From an uncultured Clostridia bacterium (lineage in GTDB: Bacteria; Bacillota; Clostridia; Oscillospirales; Ruminococcaceae), in contig CANQOC010000012.1 of NCBI GenBank assembly GCA_947625375.1, forward strand, positions 16,440 through 80,439: 64,000 nucleotides of DNA, read 5' to 3'. The notes beneath the pieces were generated by a model. That model was not told the DNA's origin, searched no databases, and worked only from the letters and a program-made list of their open reading frames with translations. The position numbers and the translations under genes were made by a program. Positions 1-9,696 of this stretch are shown here, piece after piece (position 1 is the first letter of the stretch; the number at the start of each line of letters is the position of its first letter).

Positions 1-1655
1 ACGTCTATATCGAAAAGGACTCGGACGTGAACGACGAAATCGACCGTCTGCGCCATTCCGCGACGGCCGCGCTTTCCGAGCGCCGCGACGTAATAATTGT
101 TGCGTCGGTAAGCTGTATATACTCCCTCGGCGACCCCGACGAATATAAGGACCAGATTGTATCGCTCCGCCGCGGAATGACCAAGAGCCGCGATGAGCTT
201 CTCTCCGAGCTTGTCGCAATCCAGTACGAGCGCAACGACGTCGATTTTCAAAGGAACCGCTTCCGTGTAAGGGGGGACGTCGTCGAAATATTCCCCTCCG
301 GCTCGAACGACACCGCAATCCGCGTCGAATTCTTCGGCGACGAAATCGACCGCATAAACGAGATAAACACCGTCACCGGCGAGGTCATAAGCTCGCTGGC
401 GCACGTCCCGATTTTCCCCGCGTCGCACTATATCACGAGCAAGGACAAGCTCCACGACGCAATCGAGGACATCGAGGCCGAAATGCGGGAGCGCGTCGAG
501 TTTTTCCGCTCACAGGATAAGCTTATCGAGGCGCAGCGCATCGAGCAGCGCGTCCGCTACGACATGGAGATGCTCGAGGAAGTCGGCTTTTGCAGCGGAA
601 TCGAGAACTACTCCCGGGTGCTTGCCCGCCGCGAGCCGGGCGCAGTCCCGTTCACCCTCCTCGACTTCTTCCCGAAGGACTTTCTCCTGATTGTCGACGA
701 GTCACACGTCGCCTTGCCGCAGGTCCGGGGGATGTACGCCGGCGACCGCGCGCGCAAGAATATCCTTGTAGACTACGGCTTCCGCCTCCCGTCTGCGCTC
801 GACAACCGCCCGCTGACCTTCGACGAGTTTTATTCACACGTCGGACAGGCCGTGTTTGTCTCCGCGACCCCGGGGCCATTTGAAAAAGAGCACTCCGACG
901 CCGTTGTCGAACAGATAATACGCCCGACCGGTCTTCTTGACCCGCTGATTGAGGTCAAGCCGACTCAGGGGCAGATTGAGGACCTTATTCTCGAAATAAA
1001 CGCCCGAACCGAAAAGGGCGAGCGCGTCCTTGTCACAACGCTGACCGTAAAGATGGCCGAGGATTTGACCCAATATCTACAGAACGTCGGGATAAAGGTC
1101 CGCTATATGCACCACTCGGTCGACACAATCGAGCGAATGGAGATTATCCGCGACCTTCGGCTCGGCGAATTCGACGTCCTCGTCGGAATCAACCTTTTGC
1201 GTGAGGGTCTCGACCTCCCCGAAGTCTCGCTTGTCGCAATTCTTGACGCCGATAAAGAAGGGTTCCTGCGCTCCGAAAGCTCGCTGATACAGACTGTCGG
1301 ACGCGCCGCGCGAAACGCCGGAGGAAAGGTCATAATGTATGCCGACAGCGTCACCGGCTCGATGGAGCGCGCTATTACCGAGACCGAGCGCCGCCGCGAC
1401 ATTCAGAGCAGATATAACTCCGAGCACGGAATCACCCCGAAGACGATAATAAAGGGCGTCCGCGACGTCATCGAGATAACGACCAAGGAAAACGTCAATA
1501 AGGAGCTTAAGAAATACACCAAGAAAGAGCGCCTCGACATGATTGAAAAGATGACCCGCCTGATGAAAGAAGCCGCAAAACAGCTCAACTTCGAGCAGGC
1601 GGCATATTACCGCGACAAGATCGCCGAGCTGAGAAAGCTCGACGCTAAGAAATAA
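1..1655 (+). CDS. uvrB: UvrABC excinuclease subunit B (5' end outside window)
   Basis: UvrB is the damage-verifying helicase-like subunit of nucleotide excision repair; it is loaded by UvrA and then recruits UvrC. About 550 residues are present, against roughly 660 in the family, so some 110 N-terminal residues (Walker A and the beta-hairpin) lie left of the window. The reading frame is open from the first bases, so the first internal GTG is not the start. Visible motifs are the Walker B-like LLIVDESHV near residue 225, helicase motif [11 protein letters not shown] near 430, and a C-terminal UVR motif (around [14 protein letters not shown]) that contacts UvrC and UvrA. The stop lies 30 bases before uvrA, which fits a uvrBA operon. 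Identification is secure. Confidence 0.97.
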   Translation, partial: VYIEKDSDVNDEIDRLRHSATAALSERRDVIIVASVSCIYSLGDPDEYKDQIVSLRRGMTKSRDELLSELVAIQYERNDVDFQRNRFRVRGDVVEIFPSGSNDTAIRVEFFGDEIDRINEINTVTGEVISSLAHVPIFPASHYITSKDKLHDAIEDIEAEMRERVEFFRSQDKLIEAQRIEQRVRYDMEMLEEVGFCSGIENYSRVLARREPGAVPFTLLDFFPKDFLLIVDESHVALPQVRGMYAGDRARKNILVDYGFRLPSALDNRPLTFDEFYSHVGQAVFVSATPGPFEKEHSDAVVEQIIRPTGLLDPLIEVKPTQGQIEDLILEINARTEKGERVLVTTLTVKMAEDLTQYLQNVGIKVRYMHHSVDTIERMEIIRDLRLGEFDVLVGINLLREGLDLPEVSLVAILDADKEGFLRSESSLIQTVGRAARNAGGKVIMYADSVTGSMERAITETERRRDIQSRYNSEHGITPKTIIKGVRDVIEITTKENVNKELKKYTKKERLDMIEKMTRLMKEAAKQLNFEQAAYYRDKIAELRKLDAKK

Positions 1656-1685
1656 TATAATCCGTTAAACTAAGGAGCAATAAAA

Positions 1686-4538
1686 ATGCCGTCAAACGAA
1701 ATCGTCATAAAAGGTGCGCGGGAGCACAACCTTAAGAACGTCGACGTTGTAATCCCGCGCGACAAGCTCGTCGTGTTCACCGGTCTTTCCGGCTCGGGAA
1801 AGTCGAGCCTCGCGTTCGACACAATTTTTGCCGACGGACAGCGCCGCTATATCGAAAGCCTGTCGAGCTATGCGAGAATGTTCCTCGGACAGATGGATAA
1901 GCCCGACGTCGACTCGATTGAGGGGCTTTCCCCGGCAATATCCATCGACCAGAAGACTACCTCGAACAACCCGCGCTCGACCGTCGGGACCGTCACCGAA
2001 ATCTACGACTATCTCCGACTGCTATATGCCCGAATCGGAATACCGCACTGCCCCGTCTGCGGCAGGGAGATAAAGCGGCAGTCCGTCGACCAGATTGTCG
2101 ACCAGATTCTCGCAATCCCCGAGGGCACGAGGATACAGCTTCTCGCGCCGATTGTCCGCGGAAGAAAAGGGGAGTACCAAAAGGAGCTTGAAAACGCGCG
2201 CAAGTCGGGATATGTACGCGTCCGCGTCGACGGAATCATCTATGACCTCTCGGAACAGATTAAGATGGAGAAGAACAAGAAGCACAACATCGAAATCGTC
2301 GTCGACCGCCTTGTGATAAAGCCGGAGATACGCTCCCGCCTTTCGGACAGCGTCGAGACCGTCGCCGGACTCTCGGGCGGAATCGTCGCGGTCGACATCG
2401 TCGACGGAGAAGAGCTTTTATTCAGTCAGAACTACGCCTGCCCCGAGCACGGCGTATCGATTGAAGAGCTTGCTCCGCGAATGTTTTCGTTCAACAATCC
2501 GTTCGGCGCCTGCCCCGACTGCACCGGACTCGGAGTCTTCCGAAAGGTCGACGAGAGGCTTGTAATCCCGAACGACGAGCTTTCAATCAGCGAGGGCGCA
2601 ATCCGCGCCGACGGCTGGAACACCGTCGAACCCGGTTCGATGACGATGATGTATTACGAGGCGATTTCCCGCGAATTCGGAATCCCGCTCGACGTCCCCG
2701 TAAAGGACCTCGACCGCGACGCGATAAACATCTTTCTCTATGGCACCGGCGACCGAAAGCTCAGATACAAGCGCCCCGAGGAATGGGGCGGGGGATATTG
2801 GATAACCCCGTTCGAGGGCGTCATAAACAACCTCGAGCGCCGCTATAAGTCGTCGGACAGCGACGTCACCAAGGCGAAAATTGAAGAATATATGTCCGAC
2901 GTGAAGTGTCACACCTGTCACGGCGACAGGCTGAAAAAAGAGTCCCTTGCCGTAACCGTCGGCGGACTCAACATTGCCGAATTCACAAAGCTTTCGGTCT
3001 CGGACGCGCTCGACTTCGTCGACGGACTTAAGCTCACCGAGCGCGAACAGCTCATCGGCGCACAGATACTCAAGGAGATACGTTCGAGGCTCAGTTTCCT
3101 GAAAAACGTCGGCCTCGACTACCTGACGCTTTCGCGTTCGTCGTCGACTCTCTCGGGCGGAGAGAGCCAGCGAATCCGCCTTGCGACACAAATCGGCTCG
3201 ATGCTGATGGGCGTCCTCTATATCCTCGATGAGCCGTCAATCGGACTCCACCAGCGCGACAACTCAAAGCTGATTGAAGCATTGAAGCGCCTCCGCGACC
3301 TCGGGAACACCCTTATCGTCGTCGAGCACGACGAGGAGACGATGCTTTCGGCGGACTATATCGTCGACGTCGGACCCGGCGCCGGTATTCACGGCGGCGA
3401 AATCGTCTGCACCGGAACTCCCGAGGAGATTATGGCGTGCGAAAAGTCGATTACCGGGCAGTATCTGAGCGGAAAGCGCTCGATTCCCGTCCCGAAGACA
3501 AGGCGGAAGGGCAACGGCGCCTTCTTAAAGGTCATCGGCGCAAAAGAAAACAACCTCCGCAACATCGACGTGTCAATCCCGCTTGGGACGTTCACCTGCG
3601 TCACCGGCGTCTCGGGGAGCGGAAAGAGCTCGCTCGTTAATCACATCATATATAAAGAGCTCGCGAACAAGCTCAACCGCGCACACACCGTCTCGGGCGA
3701 ATTCAAGAAAATCGAGGGTCTCGAAAACCTCGACAAGATAATAAATATCGACCAGTCGCCAATCGGACGGACCCCGCGCTCGAACCCCGCGACATATACC
3801 GGCGTCTTCGACGATATCCGAAACCTCTTCGCGATGACCCAAGAGTCGAAGACAAGGGGCTACAGCTCCGGAAGATTCAGCTTTAACACAAGGGGAGGGC
3901 GGTGCGAAGCCTGTTCCGGCGACGGCATATTAAAGATTGAGATGCACTTCCTGCCCGACGTCTATGTCCCCTGCGAGGTCTGCAAGGGCAAGCGCTATAA
4001 CCGCGAAACCCTCGAGGTCAAGTACAAGGGCAAGAACATCGCCGACGTCCTCGACATGACCGTCGAGGAGGCCTGCGGCTTCTTCGAGAATATGCCGAAG
4101 ATTTACCGCAAGATAAAGACGATGCGCGACGTCGGACTCGGATATATCAAGCTCGGACAGCCGTCCACGACTCTCTCGGGCGGCGAGGCGCAGCGCGTAA
4201 AGCTTGCGACGGAGCTGTCCCGCCGCGCAACGGGCAGGACAATCTATGTCCTCGACGAGCCGACGACCGGTCTTCACGCCGACGACGTCTCGAAGCTCAT
4301 CGACATGCTCCAGCAGCTTGCCGACGCCGGGAATACCGTCCTCGTCATCGAGCACAACCTCGACGTCATCAAGTCCGCCGACTATATCATCGACCTCGGC
4401 CCCGAGGGCGGAGTGCGTGGCGGAACCGTAATTGCCACCGGCACCCCCGAACAAGTCGCAAAGAATAAGGACTCCTTTACGGGGCAGTACCTTAAATTCG
4501 CCCTCGGCGGATACGGCAGAAAGAAGAAGGAGGAATAA
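1686..4538 (+). CDS. uvrA: UvrABC excinuclease subunit A
   Basis: UvrA is the dimeric ABC-type ATPase that scans DNA for lesions and loads UvrB. The protein has 950 residues, normal for the family. Two ABC modules are visible: Walker [13 protein letters not shown] near residue 35 and [13 protein letters not shown] near 645, each with an LSGGE signature ([11 protein letters not shown] and [11 protein letters not shown]) and a DEPSIGLH or DEPTTGLH Walker B. Zinc modules show as CPVCG near residue 122, paired cysteines in the middle, and CEACSGDG with CEVCKG in the second half. The ATG follows a GGAG ribosome-binding site. It directly follows uvrB and is followed by a gene whose ATG lies 2 bases after the uvrA stop, so the three are probably co-transcribed. 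Confidence 0.97.
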   Translation: MPSNEIVIKGAREHNLKNVDVVIPRDKLVVFTGLSGSGKSSLAFDTIFADGQRRYIESLSSYARMFLGQMDKPDVDSIEGLSPAISIDQKTTSNNPRSTVGTVTEIYDYLRLLYARIGIPHCPVCGREIKRQSVDQIVDQILAIPEGTRIQLLAPIVRGRKGEYQKELENARKSGYVRVRVDGIIYDLSEQIKMEKNKKHNIEIVVDRLVIKPEIRSRLSDSVETVAGLSGGIVAVDIVDGEELLFSQNYACPEHGVSIEELAPRMFSFNNPFGACPDCTGLGVFRKVDERLVIPNDELSISEGAIRADGWNTVEPGSMTMMYYEAISREFGIPLDVPVKDLDRDAINIFLYGTGDRKLRYKRPEEWGGGYWITPFEGVINNLERRYKSSDSDVTKAKIEEYMSDVKCHTCHGDRLKKESLAVTVGGLNIAEFTKLSVSDALDFVDGLKLTEREQLIGAQILKEIRSRLSFLKNVGLDYLTLSRSSSTLSGGESQRIRLATQIGSMLMGVLYILDEPSIGLHQRDNSKLIEALKRLRDLGNTLIVVEHDEETMLSADYIVDVGPGAGIHGGEIVCTGTPEEIMACEKSITGQYLSGKRSIPVPKTRRKGNGAFLKVIGAKENNLRNIDVSIPLGTFTCVTGVSGSGKSSLVNHIIYKELANKLNRAHTVSGEFKKIEGLENLDKIINIDQSPIGRTPRSNPATYTGVFDDIRNLFAMTQESKTRGYSSGRFSFNTRGGRCEACSGDGILKIEMHFLPDVYVPCEVCKGKRYNRETLEVKYKGKNIADVLDMTVEEACGFFENMPKIYRKIKTMRDVGLGYIKLGQPSTTLSGGEAQRVKLATELSRRATGRTIYVLDEPTTGLHADDVSKLIDMLQQLADAGNTVLVIEHNLDVIKSADYIIDLGPEGGVRGGTVIATGTPEQVAKNKDSFTGQYLKFALGGYGRKKKEE

Positions 4539-4540
4539 AA

Positions 4541-5269
4541 ATGCGCTTACTCATAATTCGCCACGGCGACCCCGACTATTCAATCGACAGCCTGACCGAA
4601 AAGGGTTGGCGCGAGGCGGAGCTTCTTGCCGACAGGATATCGAAATTAGATGTAAAGGCATTTTACTGTTCACCCCTCGGCCGCGCGAAGGACACCGCAA
4701 GGCCGACCCTCGAGCGAATGGGCCGCGAAGCCGAAATCCTCGAGTGGCTGCGCGAGTTTTACTACTGCAGGGTGACGGTCCCCGGAACTGACGAGCCGGT
4801 GATTTGCTGGGACTTCATGCCGAGCTTTTTCACCAAGGTCGACGAGCTGTATGACTGCGAAAAGTTTAAGGAAATCGGCTTCATGCGCGACGGAAACTAT
4901 CCCGAGCTTTATAATATTGTGACCGACGGCCTCGACGCGCTTCTTGAAAGGCACGGCTACCGCCGCCACGGCCGTTATTACGACGCCGTCGACCCCAACC
5001 GCGACACGGTTGTGCTCTTCTGTCACTTCGGGATTGAGTGTCAGCTTTTGGGACATCTCCTCGGGATTTCCCCGGTGATTCTGGGGCAGAATTTCTGCGC
5101 CGCGCCGACGTCCGTGACCACCCTCTACACCGAGGAGCGCGAGGAGGGGATAGCCGTCTTCCGCTGTCAGAGCTTCGGCGACCTCAGCCACCTCTACGCC
5201 GCCGACGAGCCTCCCGCCTTTTCCGCGAGGTTCTGCGAGAGGTACGTCGATTTTGATGAGAGGCACTGA
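4541..5269 (+). CDS. Histidine phosphatase family protein (phosphoglycerate mutase-like)
   Basis: The 242-residue protein starts with the branch-1 histidine phosphatase signature (LIIRHGDPDYS; catalytic His at residue 8). A later SPLGRAKDTA block matches the second conserved arginine region, and CHFGIECQLLGHLLG resembles the distal His/Gly region. The family removes phosphate from small metabolites or proteins through a phosphohistidine intermediate; the substrate cannot be read from sequence. The start is fixed by an AAGGAGGA site overlapping the end of uvrA, so translation is probably coupled to uvrA. A role in repair is not implied. The gene ends at a long array of purine-rich heptamers. 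Confidence 0.85.
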   Translation: MRLLIIRHGDPDYSIDSLTEKGWREAELLADRISKLDVKAFYCSPLGRAKDTARPTLERMGREAEILEWLREFYYCRVTVPGTDEPVICWDFMPSFFTKVDELYDCEKFKEIGFMRDGNYPELYNIVTDGLDALLERHGYRRHGRYYDAVDPNRDTVVLFCHFGIECQLLGHLLGISPVILGQNFCAAPTSVTTLYTEEREEGIAVFRCQSFGDLSHLYAADEPPAFSARFCERYVDFDERH

Positions 5270-5273
5270 ACCA

Positions 5274-5440
5274 GAAGACAGAAGTTAGAGGTCAGAAGGC
5301 AGAAGTTGGAGATTAGAAGATAGATGAATAGAAGATAGAGGTCGGATTTCCCGCTTCTGATATCTGATTTATGGTTTCTGTTCTCTGACAGGGTAGATGG
5401 TAGATGATTAGAGGATAGAGATTAGTATAAGGAGACGCCT
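5274..5440. repeat. Degenerate heptamer array (consensus near AGAAGAY/AGAAGTC)
   Basis: Directly after the stop codon the sequence runs in 7-base units such as agaagac, agaagtt, agaggtc, agaaggc, followed by pyrimidine-rich sequence (cttctgatatctgat) and a second purine run. The same unit recurs at 5706-5748, 9546-9580, 20228-20286, 22535-22573, 28713-28782 and 31976-32160, nearly always just downstream of a stop codon. Confidence 0.75.
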
Positions 5441-6765
5441 TGAACAAGGCATGTTGCCGCGCAAGTATCCCGGCCGTCGGACGGCAATTAAAGTATTGAC
5501 GCACAGACCCCCTCCCATGTGGGAGGGGGCAGGGGGTGGGAGTCTAAAGATAGCATGAGCGAAGCGAATTCCTTATAACAAGGTCGGGCGCAGCACTACC
5601 CCGGCCGCAGCCGGCGCGCGAACGAAAAGAGTATAAAAACTCCGGTCGGAGTTTTTATACTCTTTTCATTTAGGTCGACCTTCGGTCGACCTCGACTGCG
5701 CCCTATTAGAAGACAGAAGTTAGAAGTCAGATGTCAGAATCATAAGGAGCGACGCGAACCCCTCCCCGCCATCAGGGACTATCAATAGTTTGACACGCAT
5801 AACCCCTCCCCGTCGGGGAGGGGTAGGGGTGGGGGAACAGGCGAAACGCGTCACGGTCGAGTGACGCGAGGAGCGTCCGTCGCAGGCGGTCTCCTTATTA
5901 GCAATTAGCGGCGTACGGCGTCGTCAAATTTCCCCCGCCGTCAGGCGGCTATCCAAATTTTGGCAACGCATAACCCCCTCCCATGTGGGAGGGGGCAGGG
6001 GGTAGGAGTCTAAAAATAGCATTCGCGAAGCGAATACCATTTACCGGGCAGTACGACGACGCTCTTACTCTTTAATAAATCTGCGCAAGTGTCCTCCTCG
6101 TCCAGTACCCCTCCCCGTCGGGGAGGGGTAGGGGAAGGGGAACAGGCGACACGCGTCACAATCGATTGACGCGAGGAGCGTCCGCCGTAAGACGGACTCC
6201 TTATTAGCGACGTATGACGCCGCATAAAGTTTCCCCCGCCGTCAGGCGGAATATCTGCCCTTAGCTATGCAGAACCCCCTCCCATGTGGGAGGGGGCAGG
6301 GGGTGGGAGTCTAAAAATAGCATGGCGTCAGCGAATTCCTTTTTTCAAGCCGTCGGTAGTGCAGTACCGTTTTAATTTCGCGCAGCGAATTCCTTTTTAT
6401 AGGTGCGGTGATGCTTTTGCTTTCAAAAGGGTACACAGGTGCCCTTACTATGGCAGCTATTCCCAATCCCGTCCGCCATCAGGCGGACTCTTTTTAAGAG
6501 ACGTGCGGAACTGCACAAATCTCCCCCGCGCCAGCGCAATCAAAAGTTTGACAGCGCATAACCCCTCCCCGTCGGGGAGGAGTAGGGGAGGGGGAACAGG
6601 CGTAATCACGTCACCGCCAAGGTGACGTGATAAGTCGTCCGCCACCGGCGGACTCCTTTTTATCAGCTTCCGCCCCGTATCTGCCGTTTATCAAACCCTC
6701 CCCCAAACCTCCACCCCCGCCTCCCGGCAGGGGTGTCTTAAGAAAAGATGAAGGAAAGTAGATTG
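5441..6765. repeat. Repeat-rich gene-free region 1
   Basis: No convincing gene is present in these 1.3 kb. The stretch is a mosaic of dispersed repeats. Type A (5508-5584, 5973-6042, 6274-6344) is a CCCCCTCCCATGTGGGAGGGGG hairpin with a G-rich tail followed by a tagcatgagcgaagcgaatt tag. Type B (5802-5902, 6107-6208, 6560-6660) is a CCCCTCCCCGTCGGGGAGGGG hairpin, a G-rich tail and two further hairpins. A cloverleaf-like element lies at 5586-5703, and short ccccgccgtcaggcgg hairpins fill the gaps. The same families recur at 22.6-23.7 kb and 32.1-33.2 kb in the same orientation. Short open frames here run across the repeats and are not credible genes. Confidence 0.85.
5586..5703. repeat. Cloverleaf-like inverted-repeat element, copy 1
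   Basis: An outer 8-bp stem (GGGCGCAG/CTGCGCCC) encloses three hairpins: CCGGC-cgca-GCCGG, a 20-bp stem starting GAAAAGAGTATAAAAACTCC, and GGTCGACC-ttc-GGTCGACC. Copies 2 and 3 keep this layout with different arm sequences. Confidence 0.75.
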
Positions 6766-7977
6766 CTAATTTACCTTAAAAAGCTTCGCATACGCCTCGG
6801 CGTCAAACCTCCCGTCGCAGTCGTGAGCGAATTCGAGCCACTCGCGCGCGCTCCATCCGCCCTCGGCAATCGGGTAGCACCAACCGCCGTGATGAATCCC
6901 GCTCTCGGAAATCACGAACGAAAATACGACTGCATCGCCCGAATAGAGCGTTATGCTCGTCCCGCCGTTGATGCCGCCGGTGTACACCGGCTCGCCGAAC
7001 TCGATTTCCGCGAGCATTTCGACGAACCGCCCAATAAGCTCCGCGTCCTCCGTCGACGGATTCACCGCCGCGGGCGACGTGTAGAACCCGAGCCTGTCGA
7101 CACTGCCGAGATTCACGGAGCTATAACCCTCCTGCCCGTTTGCAAGCGGAATACGAAGCACCGGCTCGGCGCTGCCGTTCTTTTCAAAGAAGCTCTTCCA
7201 CTCCTCGGCGCTCCAAAATCCGCCCTTGCCGACATACGTCCTGTGCTCCGTCTCGTCATAGCTTAGGTCGATGCTGATACCGAACTCGGTCCCTCCGTAG
7301 GGGAGGATTGTCCCGGCGGCATATCCGTCGTTCCGGATAAACCTAATACTCGGACCTCCGACGCTCCCGCCGCCCTTCGCGGGTTCATATTCCGCCGACG
7401 CGAGCATTCCGACGACCTCCGCGATGCCCTTTTTGTCTGTGATTTCAATGTCCGGCACGGCCGGGTCGGGCGTTGTATATACGATTTTTTCGACGCCGCC
7501 GAGGTCTATCGCCGCGTCGGGAAGGATAATTATCGGGGGAACTCCGACCGTCAGGGTATAGCTTTCGCCGTCGGCACTGAAATTGTCCTTGGGTTTATTG
7601 CGGGCGTTTACGGCGATGTAGTATGTAACGCCCTCTTCGGCCTCAAAGCTGAGCTCCTGACTGCGCGAATTTATCTCCGCCGAGCGCTCAAGCTCCTTCC
7701 AGTCCGCGCTCATCACCCAGAGAAACCACGATTTCCCCTCGGGAATTCCGCTGAGCTTTACCTCGACCTCACGGCCTATCTCGGCGGTGTATTTGTATAC
7801 GTCAAGGTCGGTCAGACTGCCAATGCTCCCGCAAATCTCGCTGCCAAATGTTACCTCCTGCGCATTTCTGCGGCTGTCGTTGCGCTCCGCTTCCGGCAGG
7901 GTTTCAAAAGCGTTTGACGAAATTGCAAGAGAAATAACCGCCGCCGCGCATACGGCCAAAGCAAAAAGCTTTTTCAT
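6766..7977 (-). CDS. Secreted protein with bacterial pre-peptidase C-terminal (PPC)-like domain
   Basis: The start is placed at the ATG ending at 7977 because an AGAAGG site lies just upstream and a clean signal peptide follows (MKKLFALAVCAAAV, then a cut near SSNAFE); the longer frame to 8049 would bury the signal. The 403-residue protein continues with a domain of about 110 residues (AERNDSRRNAQEVTFGS, DVYKYTAEIG, YYIAVNARN, YTLTVG) that looks like a PPC domain, a beta-sandwich often appended to secreted enzymes. The rest (residues about 140-403) is two similar blocks, each with a FFEKNGS- or YTGGINGGTS-like segment and WSAEEW/WSAREW, suggesting an internal duplication. No catalytic motif is recognised. 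It is probably exported and monocistronic. Confidence 0.6.
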   Translation of the reverse strand: MKKLFALAVCAAAVISLAISSNAFETLPEAERNDSRRNAQEVTFGSEICGSIGSLTDLDVYKYTAEIGREVEVKLSGIPEGKSWFLWVMSADWKELERSAEINSRSQELSFEAEEGVTYYIAVNARNKPKDNFSADGESYTLTVGVPPIIILPDAAIDLGGVEKIVYTTPDPAVPDIEITDKKGIAEVVGMLASAEYEPAKGGGSVGGPSIRFIRNDGYAAGTILPYGGTEFGISIDLSYDETEHRTYVGKGGFWSAEEWKSFFEKNGSAEPVLRIPLANGQEGYSSVNLGSVDRLGFYTSPAAVNPSTEDAELIGRFVEMLAEIEFGEPVYTGGINGGTSITLYSGDAVVFSFVISESGIHHGGWCYPIAEGGWSAREWLEFAHDCDGRFDAEAYAKLFKVN

Positions 7978-8001
7978 GTAAAACCTTCTTCCGCTCCGGC
8001 T

Positions 8002-8028
8002 GCGGGACGGTTTTTCGCATCGCCCCGC
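8002..8028 (-). other. 5'-leader hairpin upstream of the PPC-domain gene
   Basis: On the minus strand GCGGGGC pairs with GTCCCGC over a 13-base loop, 24 bases upstream of the start codon. A GGTTTTAC octamer occurs both before the hairpin and next to the ribosome-binding site. It does not match a riboswitch class I recognise. Confidence 0.35.
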
Positions 8029-8137
8029 AACTGTAAAACCACTTCTCATTTATAAAGACGAATCGGCGGTACAAAATATTGCACCGCCGACAAAATTCGT
8101 TATAAATTGACAGTTTTCGATGACTATAAGTCAAAAA

Positions 8138-8707
8138 TCATTCTTCGATGTTCTTCTCAATGTCGTCCTTGATGTCTTCAACGACGTCCTCGACCTTATC
8201 CGCGACGTCTTCGGCCGCGTCTTCGGCGGCGTCCTTGGCGTTGTCGATGAACTCGCCGAGGTCGATGTCGTCAAGGTCGATGTCTTCGCCGAAGTCAGAG
8301 AAGTCATAGTCCTCCTCGTTGCGCTCGGCAAGCTTATCAGCCACGAAATCGGCAAATCTTCCCGCAAGCTCTGAAACCTTATCCGACGCGACAACAATTC
8401 CGCCCATTACGCCGTTGATGATGTTGTTGACCGACTCGGAGAGCTCGACCTTAACGGCAGAGCTGTCATCTTCATCGGCGTCCTCGTCGATGTCGCCGTC
8501 CTCATCATCGTCGGCGCTGACATCGGCTTCTTCGGTGTCGGCGTCGTCGAGCTCGTCTTCGACTTCGTCATAGATGTCGTCTTCTTCGCACTCGTCACAG
8601 GTGCACTCTTCGTCGGCCTCGCTGCTTTTCTTTGCCAATGCAATCGCAACGGCGGCGGTAGCGGCAGCTGCGCCCAAACCCAAAGCTATCTTAAGAAAAT
8701 TTCCCAT
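8138..8707 (-). CDS. Acidic membrane-anchored protein of unknown function
   Basis: This 189-residue protein has an N-terminal hydrophobic segment (ALGLGAAAATAAVAIALA, residues about 7-24). A small cysteine cluster follows (ECTCDECEE), then a long Asp/Glu-rich stretch and a central helix-like segment resembling small membrane-associated proteins (SVNNIINGVMGGIVVASD). The C-terminus is a repeated amphipathic AKDAAEDAAEDVADKVEDV pattern, expected to form long alpha-helices. The extreme acidity and heptad-like spacing suggest a structural or stress-type protein, but no family is recognised with confidence. A GAAAGGAT site precedes the ATG. Frames on the opposite strand are shadows of its biased composition. 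Confidence 0.7.
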   Translation of the reverse strand: MGNFLKIALGLGAAAATAAVAIALAKKSSEADEECTCDECEEDDIYDEVEDELDDADTEEADVSADDDEDGDIDEDADEDDSSAVKVELSESVNNIINGVMGGIVVASDKVSELAGRFADFVADKLAERNEEDYDFSDFGEDIDLDDIDLGEFIDNAKDAAEDAAEDVADKVEDVVEDIKDDIEKNIEE

Positions 8708-8774
8708 AATGTCAGATCCTTTCGCTTAATTTCTACCATTATATCATATATAAATATTTTTTGCAAGACTTTTG

Positions 8775-9494
8775 TCAAATATTATTCGTCAAATTCATTA
8801 TGACGGATATCGCCGCAATCGGCGCGGTCTCGCACCTCAGTATCCTGTCTCCGAGCCAGATTCGCGCAATTCCGGCGTTTTCGGCGCGCTCCGCCTCCTC
8901 CGGCTCAAATCCGCCCTCCGGCCCGATGAGAAGTCCGACGTCCCTTGTGTCCGGCGCGACGGTCTCGCTGAGCCGCCGTCCGCCCTTTTCGTAGCACATA
9001 AGTCCGAAGCCGTGCGTCTTCATCGCCCGAAGACATTCGTCAAAGGATATTATTCCCGAAACCTCGGGTATAATACCGCGCCCCGACTGCTTTGCCGCCT
9101 CAAGCGAAATCCGCTGCAGCCGCTCCCGCTTTTTCTCAAACTGCGCCTTTTCCGGGCGGGATATGCACCTCTTCGTAAGTACCGGAACGATTTTCGACGC
9201 CCCCAGCTCAACCGATTTCTGAACGATAAGCTCTAACTTGTCGAGCTTCGGAACCGCCTGATAGAGCGTCAGATAAACGCTCGGCTCCTTCGACGGCTCC
9301 TCGGACAGCACCGCCGCCAGAACCGCGGTGTCGCTGATTTTTTCGAGCCGGCAAAGATAGTCGACCCCGCCGCAGCAAGCGACGATTTCGTCGCCTACCG
9401 CCATTCTCAGGCTCCTGCCGATATGCCGGGCGTCCTCTCCTTCAATCATTATATGCCCGCCATCGGGACTTTCGTCAACAAAAAATCTCGGCAT
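8775..9494 (-). CDS. rsmE: 16S rRNA m3U1498 methyltransferase
   Basis: RsmE is a SPOUT-class methyltransferase that methylates N3 of U1498 in 16S rRNA using S-adenosylmethionine. The start is the ATG ending at 9494 (MPRFFVDES), which has a GGGGCGGGAG site and the usual RsmE N-terminus; the longer frame to 9548 adds an unrelated leader. The protein has 239 residues, close to the family length. An N-terminal PUA-like domain (HIGRSLRMAVGDEI) precedes the SPOUT knot with KSVELGASKIVPVLTKRC near residue 90, GLLIGPEGGFEPEEAE near 195 and WLGDRILRCETAPIA near 215. These match family motifs closely. Confidence 0.95.
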   Translation of the reverse strand: MPRFFVDESPDGGHIMIEGEDARHIGRSLRMAVGDEIVACCGGVDYLCRLEKISDTAVLAAVLSEEPSKEPSVYLTLYQAVPKLDKLELIVQKSVELGASKIVPVLTKRCISRPEKAQFEKKRERLQRISLEAAKQSGRGIIPEVSGIISFDECLRAMKTHGFGLMCYEKGGRRLSETVAPDTRDVGLLIGPEGGFEPEEAERAENAGIARIWLGDRILRCETAPIAAISVIMNLTNNI

Positions 9495-9696
9495 ACTCCC
9501 GCCCCTTTCATATAGATTATACCAAACCTCGGGTATACAGTCAAGCATGACAGAGGACAGACAGTCAGAGGTCAGATGTCAGACTTTTGCCGCCGACAAC
9601 TAATCACTAATAACTAACCCCTATCTGCTACTTGCAAATCCCGGAGCAATGTGCTAAAATATATCCAACGACATTTTTTCTAAGGAGAGAGTAAAT

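Noticed and set aside
6284..6625. Open frame in repeat region 1
   Set aside because: It runs through type A and B repeats; similar frames appear at other copies (for example 32267-32452) because of the repeat, not coding.
5441..6765. CRISPR array
   Set aside because: Repeats are long, variable in spacing, palindromic, and their intervals are themselves repeated; no cas genes are present.
8002..8028. Cobalamin or cyclic-di-GMP riboswitch before the PPC gene
   Set aside because: The hairpin is real, but the conserved boxes of those classes are not found; kept only as an unclassified hairpin.
8319..8573. Ser-rich plus-strand frame
   Set aside because: Reverse of the Asp/Glu-rich acidic protein gene.
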